Shown here: piece by piece, positions 8,463 through 16,323 of the stretch
Numbering within the stretch: position 1 is the first letter of the stretch
Layout of the letters: every line of letters begins with the position of its first letter
Origin: Stenotrophomonas maltophilia
Lineage (GTDB): Bacteria > Pseudomonadota > Gammaproteobacteria > Xanthomonadales > Xanthomonadaceae
Direction of reading: 5' to 3'
Assembly: GCA_002363385.1 (NCBI GenBank)
Contig: DEVL01000002.1
Coordinates: 385,835 to 449,834 of the forward strand
DNA length: 64,000 nucleotides
Notes under the pieces: model-generated
Told to the model about the DNA's origin: nothing
Database searches by the model: none
The model's input: the letters and a program-made list of their open reading frames with translations, nothing else
Translations under genes and position numbers: made by a program

Positions 8463-10568
8463 ATGCCCACCGACCTGCCAGGCCCCCTCGCCCCCGCCAC
8501 CGCGACCTTGCTGGCCCGTGACCTACGCCGCGACCGGTGGCGCGTGGTGGTGGCCTACCTGGTGCTGGCGCTGGTCTGGATCCTGTGCAGCGATGCGGCC
8601 GTCAAGGTGGTCGCCGGCGATATGCAGACCGCGGCGCAATGGCAGACCATCAAGGGCACCTTCTTCGTACTCTCCAGTGCCGCCCTGATCTACCTGCTGC
8701 TGCGCCCGCTGGCCCAGCATGTATTGAGCACCCATGCCCGGCTGGAGTGCTCGGAGACCCGGCATCGCCAGATGTTCGAGGGCAATCCCGGGCCGATCCT
8801 GGTCTATGACCTGGACTCGCTGGCCATCCTGGACGTCAACCCGGCCGCGGCCAGCTTCTTCGGCTTCAGCCGCGATGCGTTCACCGCGATGTCGATCAAT
8901 GCCCTGTGGCCACCGGGCCATGTTCCGGCGCTGGAAGCCAAGCTGGCGCAGATCCGCGACAACCCCGAACAGCTGTGCGTGATCACCGCCGATCTGTGCC
9001 TGAGCGATGGCAGTACCCGGCGCATGGAGATGCGCAGCAATCTGATCAGCTATGGCGGTCGCCGTGCACGCCTGCTGATCGCGATCGACCGAACCCGCGA
9101 AGACCAGGCCCTGCTGCGTCGTGACCAGGCGCTGGCACGGGTGGAGGAAGCGCATGAAATGGCGCGTATCGGCGCGTGGGAGATCGATCCGGCCACCGGC
9201 CTGGGCCGCTACGCCAACCAGGTCTACCGCCTGCTCGGCCGGCGCCCGCCCGAGGCCCGGCGCTGGCATCGCTTCGAGGAGCTGCTGGTGCCGGCCGACC
9301 CGGCCACCGCCGCGCTCAGCGAGCAGCTGCTGCAGGACATGAGCTCCAGCGAGCCGGTGCAGATCGATGTGCTGCTGCCGCTGCTGGCCATGGATGGACG
9401 GTCACTGATGGTGCACCTGCGCGCCGAGAGCGGCCAGGACGATGCTGGTCGGCCGCGCGTGCTCGGCACCCTTCAGGACGTCACCGAGCGCGAGCAGTCG
9501 CGGCGCCTGCTGCGCGAACGTGAGGAGCAGTTCCGCGAGCTGGTGCGGGTGCTGCCTGACGGCGTGGTGATCCTCTCCGAAGAACATGTGCTGTACGCCA
9601 ATGCCTGCGCAGCGGCGCAGTTCGGCTACGGCCAGCACACCCTGCTGGGTGAGCCGCTGGCCGCCCTGGTCGCGCCGGAAGATCTGGCGCGGGTCCGCAG
9701 CCAGCTGTTTGCGCAGATTCCGCTGCAGGGCGTGGGGGCCGGCGAGGTGATCGGCATGCGCCGGCTCAACGGCCAGCGCTTCCAGGCCGGCCTGGCGGTG
9801 GGTGACGTGCGCTACGGCGGGCGCAACTGCAAGCTGCTGATCGTGCGCGACCTCAGCGAACCGGAGCGTATCCGCGAGGCACTGGAAACCAGCAACCGCG
9901 AACTGCAGGCCATGGCCGGCCGCCTGTTCTCGCTGCAGGAAGACGAACGCCGGGCGATCTCGCGCGACCTGCACGACGACATCGGCCAGGCCATCACCGC
10001 GATGAAGTTGTCGGCCTACGCGGCGCAGGACGAGCAGGATGCCGCGCGCCGTGACGAGGACCTGGCCCAGATCATCCAGTTGGCCGATGCCACCGTGGGC
10101 AAGCTGCGCGACATCTCCACCCTGCTGCGCCCGCCGCAGCTCGATGCGCTGGGCCTGGAAGCGGCGCTGCGCTGGCAGGCCGGGGTGCTGTTCCGCTCGG
10201 CGGCGATCGAACTGCTGCCGGACATCCAGTCCCTGCCACGGCGGCCGGCCGGCGATATCGAGCAGGCCTGTTTCCGCATTGCACAGGAAAGCCTGACCAA
10301 CGTGCTGCGCCATGCGCGCGCCAGCCAGGTGAACCTGCACCTGCGCGATGTGGACGACCACGGCCTGCACCTGCAGGTCCGCGATGATGGCGAAGGCTTC
10401 GACCCCGATGGCCCACGCGGGCTGGGCCTGATCGTGATGCGCGAGCGCGCGCAGAGCGTGGGTGGCACATTGCGCATTGAATCGGCGCACGGCGCCGGTA
10501 CCCTTATCGACCTTTACCTGCCGTACCGCGCTTCGGGCGCGACGGCTCACGACGCTCTGGAACACTGA
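8463..10568 (+). CDS. NarX-type (HisKA_3) membrane histidine kinase with PAS domains
   Basis: The 701-residue sensor kinase has two N-terminal membrane helices (about 27-45 and 65-82) enclosing a short periplasmic loop. Three PAS-like regions follow (about 95-215, 220-345, 355-475). The HisKA_3 domain has SRDLHDDIGQAITAMKLS with the phosphorylated H504. The ATPase domain closes the protein (NVLRHARASQVNLHLRD, VRDDGEGF, GLGLIVMRERAQSVGGTL). Kinases of this class normally pair with NarL/LuxR-type regulators. None is adjacent, but FsnR at 35748 is an orphan of that type in this window. The gene ends 3 nt before the GGDEF-EAL-receiver gene, so the two form an operon. Confidence 0.93.
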   Translation: MPTDLPGPLAPATATLLARDLRRDRWRVVVAYLVLALVWILCSDAAVKVVAGDMQTAAQWQTIKGTFFVLSSAALIYLLLRPLAQHVLSTHARLECSETRHRQMFEGNPGPILVYDLDSLAILDVNPAAASFFGFSRDAFTAMSINALWPPGHVPALEAKLAQIRDNPEQLCVITADLCLSDGSTRRMEMRSNLISYGGRRARLLIAIDRTREDQALLRRDQALARVEEAHEMARIGAWEIDPATGLGRYANQVYRLLGRRPPEARRWHRFEELLVPADPATAALSEQLLQDMSSSEPVQIDVLLPLLAMDGRSLMVHLRAESGQDDAGRPRVLGTLQDVTEREQSRRLLREREEQFRELVRVLPDGVVILSEEHVLYANACAAAQFGYGQHTLLGEPLAALVAPEDLARVRSQLFAQIPLQGVGAGEVIGMRRLNGQRFQAGLAVGDVRYGGRNCKLLIVRDLSEPERIREALETSNRELQAMAGRLFSLQEDERRAISRDLHDDIGQAITAMKLSAYAAQDEQDAARRDEDLAQIIQLADATVGKLRDISTLLRPPQLDALGLEAALRWQAGVLFRSAAIELLPDIQSLPRRPAGDIEQACFRIAQESLTNVLRHARASQVNLHLRDVDDHGLHLQVRDDGEGFDPDGPRGLGLIVMRERAQSVGGTLRIESAHGAGTLIDLYLPYRASGATAHDALEH

Positions 10569-10571
10569 CCC

Positions 10572-12326
10572 ATGTGGAACCCTTCCCTGCCCCTGGTCAG
10601 CATCGAGGACGCACCGCCCCGCCTGGGCGCGGGCAACCCCGAGCTGCAGGCCATGGTGACCGAGGCTGCCTCCGGCGGCACGCCGCTGATGCTGATGCAC
10701 GTGGACATCGACCACTTCGCCTCGGTCAACGAGAACATGAGCGCGGAGGTGGGCGATCAGGCCCTGGTGCTGGTCGCCCAGCGCCTGCAGCACCATCTGC
10801 GTGGCCGCGGCAAGCTGTGGCGCCACGGCAGCGATGAGTTCCTGCTGGCCGTACCGCGCACCGCGGACATGCCGCTGCCCGAAGACCTGGCCGAGGAAAT
10901 CCGCCAGCAGCTGGAGCTGCCGCTGTCGGTGCTGCCGTACACCTTGTTCATGACCGGCAAGCTGGGCGTGAGCCTGTGCCCGGAACACGCCACCGGCGTC
11001 TCGCGCCTGCTCGACCACGCCGAAGATGCCCTCTACCAGGCCGCCCGCGAAGGCGGCAATGCGGTGCGCATCCATGCGGTGGATACGCCGTCCAGCGCGC
11101 ACAGCGAGAGCATCATCGCGCGCCAGATCGTCGACGCCATCCCCAATGGCGAGCTCAAACTGCGTTACCAGCCGCTGGTAAGCGCCCGCGATGGCCACGT
11201 GGTCGGCATGGAGGCGCTGCTGCGCTGGCAGTCGCCCACGCTGGGCATGCTGGTGCCCGAGCGCTTCATGCGCACGGCCGAGCGGCTGGGCATCATCGTG
11301 CAGATCGGCACCTGGGTGCTGGAGGGCGCGCTCAAGCAGGCCAAGCTGTGGCGCGATCAGGGCTTCGATGATTTCACCATCGCCGTCAATGTCTCCACCC
11401 TGCAGCTGCTGCGCCCGAACTTCTTCGCCGAGGTGATGTCGCTGATGCAGGCCGCTGGCGTGCCGGCGCACATGCTCACGCTGGAGATCAACGAAAGCGC
11501 GCTGACCAACAACGTCAACTTCGTCCACGAGACGCTGGTCAACCTGCGCAACGAAGGCATCAGCCTGAGCCTGGACAACTTCGGCACCGGTGATTCCAGC
11601 CTCAGCGCGCTGGTCCGCTACCCGGTGGACAAGCTGAAGATCGACCGCAGCTTCATCAAGAGCGCACCAGCCGGCAACCGCGAGGCCGCCATCGCGCGCG
11701 CGATCATCGCCATGGGCCACCAGCTGGGCATGACGGTGATCGCCAACGGGGTGGAATCGCAGGCACAGCTGGGCTTCCTGCGCCGCAACGACTGCGATGT
11801 GTTCCAGGGGTATCTGTTCGGTGAGCCGATGTCGGCCGATGCCGCCGGCATGACCCTGCGCCGCCGCTACCTGCGCCCGGAGGCCTTCGCCGAGACCCGC
11901 CCGGACCGCACGCTGCTGCTGCTGGACGACGAGGAGAACGTGCTGCGCTCGCTGGTGCGTCTGTTCCGCCGCGATGGCTACCGCATCCTGGCGGCCGGCA
12001 ACGTGCGTGACGCGTTCGATCTGCTGGCCATCAACGACGTGCAGGTGATCCTGTCCGATCAGCGCATGAGCGACATGAGCGGCACCGAGTTCCTGGGCCG
12101 AGTAAAGATGCTCTATCCGGACACGATCCGGCTGGTGCTGTCCGGCTACACGGACCTCAACACAGTCACCGACGCGATCAATCGCGGCGCGATCTACCGG
12201 TTCCTGACCAAGCCGTGGAACGACGACGAGCTGCGCAAGCACATCCACCAGGCGTTCCGCACGCACGAGGAACAGCGCCGTGCGAATACCTCGCCGATGG
12301 TGGCCGCCGCCCCGGCAGACGAGTGA
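10572..12326 (+). CDS. Degenerate GGDEF-EAL protein with C-terminal receiver domain
   Basis: This 584-residue protein has an unusual order: GGDEF-like (about 25-165), EAL (about 185-430), then a receiver domain (about 445-565). The cyclase signature is HGSDEF (GSDEF at about 86-90) and there is no RxxD site, so cyclase activity is unlikely. The EAL part keeps MEALLRW and EINESAL, but the metal-binding DDFGTG motif reads DNFGTG, which may weaken catalysis. The receiver has LLLLDDEENVLRSLVR, ILSDQRMSDMSG with its phosphoacceptor Asp, and FLTKPW. It likely responds to phosphorylation, perhaps by the kinase encoded tail to tail at 12327, as a c-di-GMP phosphodiesterase or as a binding scaffold. 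Confidence 0.9.
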   Translation: MWNPSLPLVSIEDAPPRLGAGNPELQAMVTEAASGGTPLMLMHVDIDHFASVNENMSAEVGDQALVLVAQRLQHHLRGRGKLWRHGSDEFLLAVPRTADMPLPEDLAEEIRQQLELPLSVLPYTLFMTGKLGVSLCPEHATGVSRLLDHAEDALYQAAREGGNAVRIHAVDTPSSAHSESIIARQIVDAIPNGELKLRYQPLVSARDGHVVGMEALLRWQSPTLGMLVPERFMRTAERLGIIVQIGTWVLEGALKQAKLWRDQGFDDFTIAVNVSTLQLLRPNFFAEVMSLMQAAGVPAHMLTLEINESALTNNVNFVHETLVNLRNEGISLSLDNFGTGDSSLSALVRYPVDKLKIDRSFIKSAPAGNREAAIARAIIAMGHQLGMTVIANGVESQAQLGFLRRNDCDVFQGYLFGEPMSADAAGMTLRRRYLRPEAFAETRPDRTLLLLDDEENVLRSLVRLFRRDGYRILAAGNVRDAFDLLAINDVQVILSDQRMSDMSGTEFLGRVKMLYPDTIRLVLSGYTDLNTVTDAINRGAIYRFLTKPWNDDELRKHIHQAFRTHEEQRRANTSPMVAAAPADE

Positions 12327-13556
12327 TCAGCGTGGCTGCTTGATCGGCAGCACCACGCGGAACTTCGACCCCACGCCCGGGGTGCTGTCCAGATCGATGC
12401 GGCCGTGGTGCTTGTTGATGATGCTGTAGGAGATCGACAGGCCCAGGCCGGTGCCGCTGCCCACCGGCTTGGTGGTGAAGAACGGATCGAAGATGCGCTG
12501 GCGCAGCTCCGGCGAGATGCCGCCGCCGGTATCCTCGAACTCCACCCAGACCGTGTCGCCGTCCACGCCGGTGCGCACGTTGATCGTGCCGCGATCTGCG
12601 ATGGCATGGCCGGCGTTGAGCAGCAGGTTCATGTACACCTGATTCAACTCCGACGGCAGGCATTCCACCAGCGGCAGCTGGCCGAACTCCCGGTGCAGGG
12701 TCACCTTGTACTTGAGCTCGTTCCAGATGATGTTGATCGTCGATTCCAGACCGGCGTGCAGATCGACCAGCTTCCACGACTCATCGCGGCCCGAGTACGA
12801 GAAGTCCTTCAGATCGCGCACGATGCGCGTCACCCGCTCGATGCCCTCGCGCGACTCAGCCATCAGCTGCGGCAGATCGCGGCTGATGAAATCGATGTCG
12901 AAGCGTTGGCGGATATCGTCGATCTCCGGGATCAGCGCCTTGGGGTCGGGCGCGCGCAGCGCACGCTCATAGGCTTCGATCACGGTGAACAGGCTGCGCA
13001 GGTATTCCTGCAGGCTGCCCAGGTTGGAGTGCACATAACCGATCGGGTTGTTGATCTCGTGCGCCACGCCGGCCGCCAGCTGGCCGATGGAGGCCATCTT
13101 CTCGGACTGCAGCAGCTTTTCCTGGGTGCCGTTGAGGCGCAGGTAGGCCTGCCGCAGCTCGGCGTGCCGCTGCTGCAGCTCGCGCTCGTAGTCCTCCTGG
13201 CCTTCGATGCGGCGGAACAGCGCCAGATAGTGCCGCTGGCCGCCATCGTCATGGTGGTACACGTGGGCGATGACCATGCGCTCGCCGACCGGCAGGCTGC
13301 CATTCCAGTGGCCGTGGAGGCTTGCCTGCTCCAGCGCATCGGGCGGCAGCAGCTGGCGCAGCCATTGCGCGGGTGTCAGTTCGGCATCGCGTTCGGCCTG
13401 GCCGAGAATCTCACTGACCGCGGTGTTGGCCAGCGCGACGCTGCCGTCCTCACGAAACAGTAGAACCCCTTCCTTGATCCGCTCGAACAGGGCGAGCAGA
13501 ACCGGATGCGGGGGCAACGGGGCGGTGACAAGAGAGGAAGTTGCGGTCACGGTCAC
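12327..13556 (-). CDS. Soluble PAS histidine kinase
   Basis: The 409-residue cytoplasmic kinase has one N-terminal PAS domain (about 20-115), a coiled coil (118-150), a HisKA domain with SIGQLAAGVAHEINNPIG and phosphorylated H166, and a complete ATPase domain (NQVYMNLLLNAGHAI, FEDTGGGIS, GTGLGLSISYSII). Such kinases often pair with response regulators whose receiver resembles the one ending the protein at 10572; the two genes converge and their stop codons abut (TGA|TCA). On the same strand it lies 79 nt downstream of flgN, so it may be read from the flgM promoter, linking it to the flagellar regulon. Confidence 0.9.
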   Translation of the reverse strand: MTVTATSSLVTAPLPPHPVLLALFERIKEGVLLFREDGSVALANTAVSEILGQAERDAELTPAQWLRQLLPPDALEQASLHGHWNGSLPVGERMVIAHVYHHDDGGQRHYLALFRRIEGQEDYERELQQRHAELRQAYLRLNGTQEKLLQSEKMASIGQLAAGVAHEINNPIGYVHSNLGSLQEYLRSLFTVIEAYERALRAPDPKALIPEIDDIRQRFDIDFISRDLPQLMAESREGIERVTRIVRDLKDFSYSGRDESWKLVDLHAGLESTINIIWNELKYKVTLHREFGQLPLVECLPSELNQVYMNLLLNAGHAIADRGTINVRTGVDGDTVWVEFEDTGGGISPELRQRIFDPFFTTKPVGSGTGLGLSISYSIINKHHGRIDLDSTPGVGSKFRVVLPIKQPR

Positions 13557-13635
13557 ATCGAGGCGGCTGGAAACAGGCGCTCAATATACGCGGTGACGTC
13601 ATCGTCGGCAGCCTCGGGCCGCCGGATCGCGCCGC

Positions 13636-13974
13636 TCAGGCGACCGCGAGCGGCCGCCGGGTATGCAGCGTGTGCGACTGTCCCTTGGCGTCGTACGCCG
13701 AGGAATCTTCGCTGCGGCCGAGCTGGCGCAGTGCCCAGTTGACCTCGCGGCGGCGGCGCGAGAGCAGCACGCCGTTGGCGCGGTTGCGCTCGGCCAGCTC
13801 CTGCACGCGCTCAGCCTGTCCCAGCGGCAATGCGGCCTCGAGGGCTCGCAACGCCTCCAGCTTGGCACCGGTCGCGCGGATCAGGGCCTGTACGTCATGC
13901 TCGACCAATGCCTGGCGTTCGACGTCCAAGGCATCGCTGAGGCGCTGCAGCGGCTCGCTCATCGCCAGCTTCAT
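13636..13974 (-). CDS. flgN: Flagellar export chaperone FlgN
   Basis: FlgN binds the C-termini of the hook-filament junction proteins FlgK and FlgL in the cytoplasm and delivers them to the export gate. The 112-residue helical protein has the family layout: an N-terminal helix (LQRLSDALDVERQALVEHD), a middle helix (KLEALRALEAALPLG) and a C-terminal region rich in Arg (NGVLLSRRRREVNWALRQL). Its ATG overlaps the flgM stop (ATGA), as expected for a flgMN operon. Both substrates, FlgK and FlgL, are encoded at 23.9-27 kb. Confidence 0.88.
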   Translation of the reverse strand: MKLAMSEPLQRLSDALDVERQALVEHDVQALIRATGAKLEALRALEAALPLGQAERVQELAERNRANGVLLSRRRREVNWALRQLGRSEDSSAYDAKGQSHTLHTRRPLAVA

Positions 13975-14273
13975 CCCTGCAGCTGCTGGTCCAGCTCAAG
14001 CATGCGCGAAGCGATCGCGTCGGGATTGATCTTGTAGGTGCCGTTCTGCAGCGAATCACGCACGGCCTGGACACGGTTGGCATCGATGGCCGGGGCCGTG
14101 GACAGTTCGCGCTGCATGGCCTGCAGGCTGGTGGCTTCGCCGGTCAGGCGCAGGCTGTCGGCAGCCTCCACCGGGCGCGCCGGGGCATCGGTGCTGACGC
14201 TGGGCTTGTTGCCGAGCGCAACACTGCGCAGATGGGCGGTGGCCTGCAGGTTGCCGTCGATTTTCTGGCTCAT
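13971..14273 (-). CDS. flgM: Anti-sigma-28 factor FlgM
   Basis: FlgM holds FliA inactive until the hook-basal body is finished, then leaves the cell through it. The 100-residue product shows the family's C-terminal sigma-binding part (DANRVQAVRDSLQNGTYKIN then PDAIASRMLELDQQL) and a low-complexity, unstructured N-terminal half. The start at 14273 is chosen because AGGA lies 10 nt upstream and the sigma-28 promoter lies only about 32-58 nt upstream. This promoter would give negative feedback on FliA. Confidence 0.93.
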   Translation of the reverse strand: MSQKIDGNLQATAHLRSVALGNKPSVSTDAPARPVEAADSLRLTGEATSLQAMQRELSTAPAIDANRVQAVRDSLQNGTYKINPDAIASRMLELDQQLQG

Positions 14274-14304
14274 GGGTTCGTCCTGAGATTGCGGTTCACA
14301 AGGG

Positions 14305-14331
14305 ATAACGGCCAATCAGCCGCCATCTTTA
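14305..14331 (-). promoter_or_regulatory. Sigma-28 promoter of flgM
   Basis: Reading the minus strand, TAAAGATG (14331-14324), an 11-nt spacer and GCCGTTAT (14312-14305) match the FliA consensus. Transcription should start about 25 nt before the flgM ATG. The same -10 variant, GCCGTTAT, is used by the first flagellin gene. Confidence 0.85.
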
Positions 14332-14382
14332 GGGGAATATTGCAGGTTTCGCGAGGAAAGTGGCCCGTATTCACACATGTGG

Positions 14383-15030
14383 TCAGCGCGCCACTAAAAC
14401 GTCACCGCTGGCCGCCACGGTGCCCTGCACGATCTTGCGCGAAGAGAGGTTCTCGACCGACACCCGCTCATTCTCGCCCGCGTCGGCCATGGCACGCCCG
14501 GCAACCCGGACCTCCACCCCGCCGCGCCGGGACACCAGGGCGACACTGTCGCCCCGCCGAACCAGCCGCTGGGCGACCAGATCGTTGGCCGACAGCAGGC
14601 TGCCGGCGCTCAGGGTCCTGCGGGCCACGCGGCCCACCGCAGCGGCGGGATCGGCCATTGCTGCGCCGGCGATCCGTGCCGCATCACGCTGGCCGGTAGT
14701 GATATCGGCCGCCGAGAGGGTTTCTCCAGCCGCCACACCTCTATTGAGAATGAGCACGGTCTGGTTGCGCCGCACCTTTACCGGTACGAACAGGCGCCAG
14801 CCGCCCGCGTCGGGGCAGCTGACCTCCACCGTACTGGTCCCGGTGGGCTGGGCGGCCAGCGGTTGACCACAGGCCGGCAGGCGCAGTGCCGAATCCAGCG
14901 TGGTGTCGCCTTCGCTGCCGGCCGGCAACGTGGCCAGCGCCGCCTGGCGGATGCTGTCCACGGGTTGCCAGCCCCCAGCGGCCCACGCGGGCGCGGCCAG
15001 CAACAGCACGGCAAAGAGAACAGAACGCAT
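14383..15030 (-). CDS. flgA: FlgA, P-ring assembly chaperone
   Basis: FlgA is a periplasmic chaperone for the P-ring protein FlgI. The 215-residue precursor starts with a signal peptide (MRSVLFAVLLLAAPAWAAGG). The C-terminal half is the SAF-type domain: RGVAAGETLSAADITTGQRD, TLSAGSLLSANDLV, VRRGDSVALVSRRGGVEVRV and the final ASGDVLVAR. ATG 15030 has GGAG 6 nt upstream and starts the signal peptide; the long upstream extension of this frame is a shadow of cheV. It is transcribed divergently from cheV across a 105-nt gap. Confidence 0.93.
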   Translation of the reverse strand: MRSVLFAVLLLAAPAWAAGGWQPVDSIRQAALATLPAGSEGDTTLDSALRLPACGQPLAAQPTGTSTVEVSCPDAGGWRLFVPVKVRRNQTVLILNRGVAAGETLSAADITTGQRDAARIAGAAMADPAAAVGRVARRTLSAGSLLSANDLVAQRLVRRGDSVALVSRRGGVEVRVAGRAMADAGENERVSVENLSSRKIVQGTVAASGDVLVAR

Positions 15031-15065
15031 GGGCACTCCACGGGCAAGGATCATGCGCAGCTCGA

Positions 15066-15081
15066 TGCAAGGGTCATGCCG
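15066..15081 (-). promoter_or_regulatory. Sigma-54 promoter of flgA
   Basis: On the minus strand the sequence CGGCATGACCCTTGCA has the invariant GG and GC doublets exactly 10 nt apart and a perfect TTGCA -12 box; the -24 box GGCATG differs by one base from GGCACG. It lies about 36 nt upstream of the flgA ATG. Confidence 0.7.
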
Positions 15082-15101
15082 AACTACTGCACTCGGGGCG
15101 C

Positions 15102-15128
15102 TCAAGTCGCCGCCGGTGCCGCCGATAC
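15102..15128 (+). promoter_or_regulatory. Sigma-28 promoter of cheV
   Basis: TCAAGTCG (15102-15109), an 11-nt spacer and GCCGATAC (15121-15128) match the FliA consensus, with seven of eight -10 positions. The -10 box ends 7 nt before the cheV ATG at 15136, so transcription should start at about the A of the ATG. The motA promoter has the same -35 (TCAAGTC) and the same distance. Confidence 0.8.
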
Positions 15129-15135
15129 CAAGTCC

Positions 15136-16080
15136 ATGTCCCATGACCTGCTCAACCGCATCGACCAGCGTACGCGACTGGCCGGCCACAATCGTCTGGC
15201 CCTGCTGCTGTTCCGGCTGGGTGGACGTCAGCTTTTTGGCGTGAATGTCTTCAAGGTGCAGGAAGTCCTGCGGCGCCCTGGCTTGTTCCAGGTACCGGGG
15301 CTGCCCAGCCAGTTCGCCGGTGTGGCCGATGTCCGTGGCCGCTCGGTGCCGGTGCTGGACCTGGGCCTGGCGATCGGCCACCCCGAGCGTGAACCCGATG
15401 CGGACAAGGCACCGGGCTACCTGGTGGTGACCGAGTTCAACCGTTCCATCCAGGGCTTCCTGGTGAGCGGCGTGGAACGAATCGTCAATATTGCCGTCGA
15501 GGACATCCATCCGCCGCCGGAACTGGGCGCCGAGTCCAGCTATCTGACCGCAGTCACCCGTTTCCAGGGCGAACTCATCCAGGTGATCGACGTGGAAAGC
15601 GTGCTGGCCGACATCGCCGAAGTCCGCGGTGAAGCCGTGCTGGATCCCTCGATGGCCCTGCCCGCCGACGCCCCGCCGATGCAGGTCCTGGTGGTGGACG
15701 ACTCCCGCGTGGCCCGCCAGCAGATCCGCAGCGTGCTGGACCAGCTGGGGGTCGGGGCGACCCTGCTCTCGGACGGCAAGCAGGCGCTGGACCACCTGCT
15801 GCAGATCCACGCCTCCGGGGAGAACCCCGCCGAGCGCTACGCGATGGTGATCTCCGATATCGAGATGCCGGCGATGGACGGCTACACGCTGACGACGGAA
15901 ATCCGGCGTCACCCGGGCCTGGCCGGCCTGTACGTGCTGCTGCACACCTCCCTGTCGGGCGTGTTCAACAACGCGATGGTCGAGCGGGTCGGCGCGAATG
16001 CGTTCGTGGCCAAGTACTCGCCGCATGAGCTGGCGGACTTCCTGCTGGACCGCCTGAAGAAGGTCGCGATGGCGGCGTAA
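15136..16080 (+). CDS. cheV: Chemotaxis coupling protein CheV (CheW-receiver fusion)
   Basis: CheV links receptors to CheA and has a receiver domain that CheA can phosphorylate, aiding adaptation. The 314-residue protein has a CheW-like domain (about 20-165; LALLLFRLGGRQLFGVNVFK, VPVLDLGLAIG, QVIDVESVL) and a receiver (about 188-310; MQVLVVDDSRVARQQIRSVL, MVISDIEMPAMDGYTL with phosphoacceptor Asp, LLHTSLSG). The start at 15136 has no ribosome-binding site, but CheV proteins begin this way and the sigma-28 promoter sits 7 nt upstream, implying leaderless translation. An in-frame ATG at 15075 lies upstream of that promoter. Confidence 0.93.
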   Translation: MSHDLLNRIDQRTRLAGHNRLALLLFRLGGRQLFGVNVFKVQEVLRRPGLFQVPGLPSQFAGVADVRGRSVPVLDLGLAIGHPEREPDADKAPGYLVVTEFNRSIQGFLVSGVERIVNIAVEDIHPPPELGAESSYLTAVTRFQGELIQVIDVESVLADIAEVRGEAVLDPSMALPADAPPMQVLVVDDSRVARQQIRSVLDQLGVGATLLSDGKQALDHLLQIHASGENPAERYAMVISDIEMPAMDGYTLTTEIRRHPGLAGLYVLLHTSLSGVFNNAMVERVGANAFVAKYSPHELADFLLDRLKKVAMAA

Positions 16081-16086
16081 GGGGCG

Positions 16087-16110
16087 GCCGGCCCTGGCGC
16101 CGGCGTCCTT
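16087..16110 (+). terminator. Possible terminator after cheV
   Basis: A 6-bp stem GCCGGC (16087-16092) with GCCGGC (16099-16104), followed by GTCCTTT. It is short with a weak T tract, so it may only partly stop transcription. It lies directly after the cheV stop. Confidence 0.35.
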
Positions 16111-16128
16111 TCCCCGTTGGGTTTACGG

Positions 16129-16208
16129 CATCCATGCGTCGCGTGGATGTACACCCGGGGTATGGCCTGCTCATCCACACATGGCGTGGATCTACCCCGG
16201 GGTATGGC
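16129..16208 (+). repeat. Two tandem copies of a 37-38 bp palindromic repeat
   Basis: Copy A (16129-16166) and copy B (16172-16208) both start CATCCA, contain a small ATCCA...TGGAT hairpin, continue as TA then CACCC or CCCC, and end CGGGGTATGGC. They are about 80% alike. This looks like a short REP-type intergenic repeat in direct orientation between cheV and the flgB promoter. Confidence 0.65.
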
Positions 16209-16275
16209 CCCTTGCCCTGGCGTGGTGAATTCCCTGGCGTGAACATGCCGCCGGGCACCGACGCGCCCTGCCCTC

Positions 16276-16291
16276 TGGCACGCCGCTTGCA
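16276..16291 (+). promoter_or_regulatory. Sigma-54 promoter of the flgB operon
   Basis: TGGCACGCCGCTTGCA is a textbook -24/-12 promoter: TGGCACG, then TTGCA, with GG and GC 10 nt apart. It lies 32 nt before the flgB ATG and should drive flgBCDEF and perhaps genes beyond, under RpoN2 and FleQ. Confidence 0.92.
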
Positions 16292-16323
16292 CTGCCCCTG
16301 GCATCGTCCCGTGGGAGTGCGCC

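Noticed and set aside
9402..12266. A 954-codon open frame on the minus strand
   Set aside because: It is antisense to two genes with complete kinase and EAL motifs. High GC with GC-rich third positions often opens such antisense frames; its translation is low-complexity (Gln, His, Val, Ala, Arg) with no motif.
15031..16026. Long upstream extension of the flgA frame
   Set aside because: It lies antisense to cheV. The signal peptide, ribosome-binding site and sigma-54 promoter all place the true flgA start at 15030.
16129..16208. Short repeats as a minimal CRISPR array
   Set aside because: Only two units, separated by 5 nt, palindromic and without unique spacers or cas genes.
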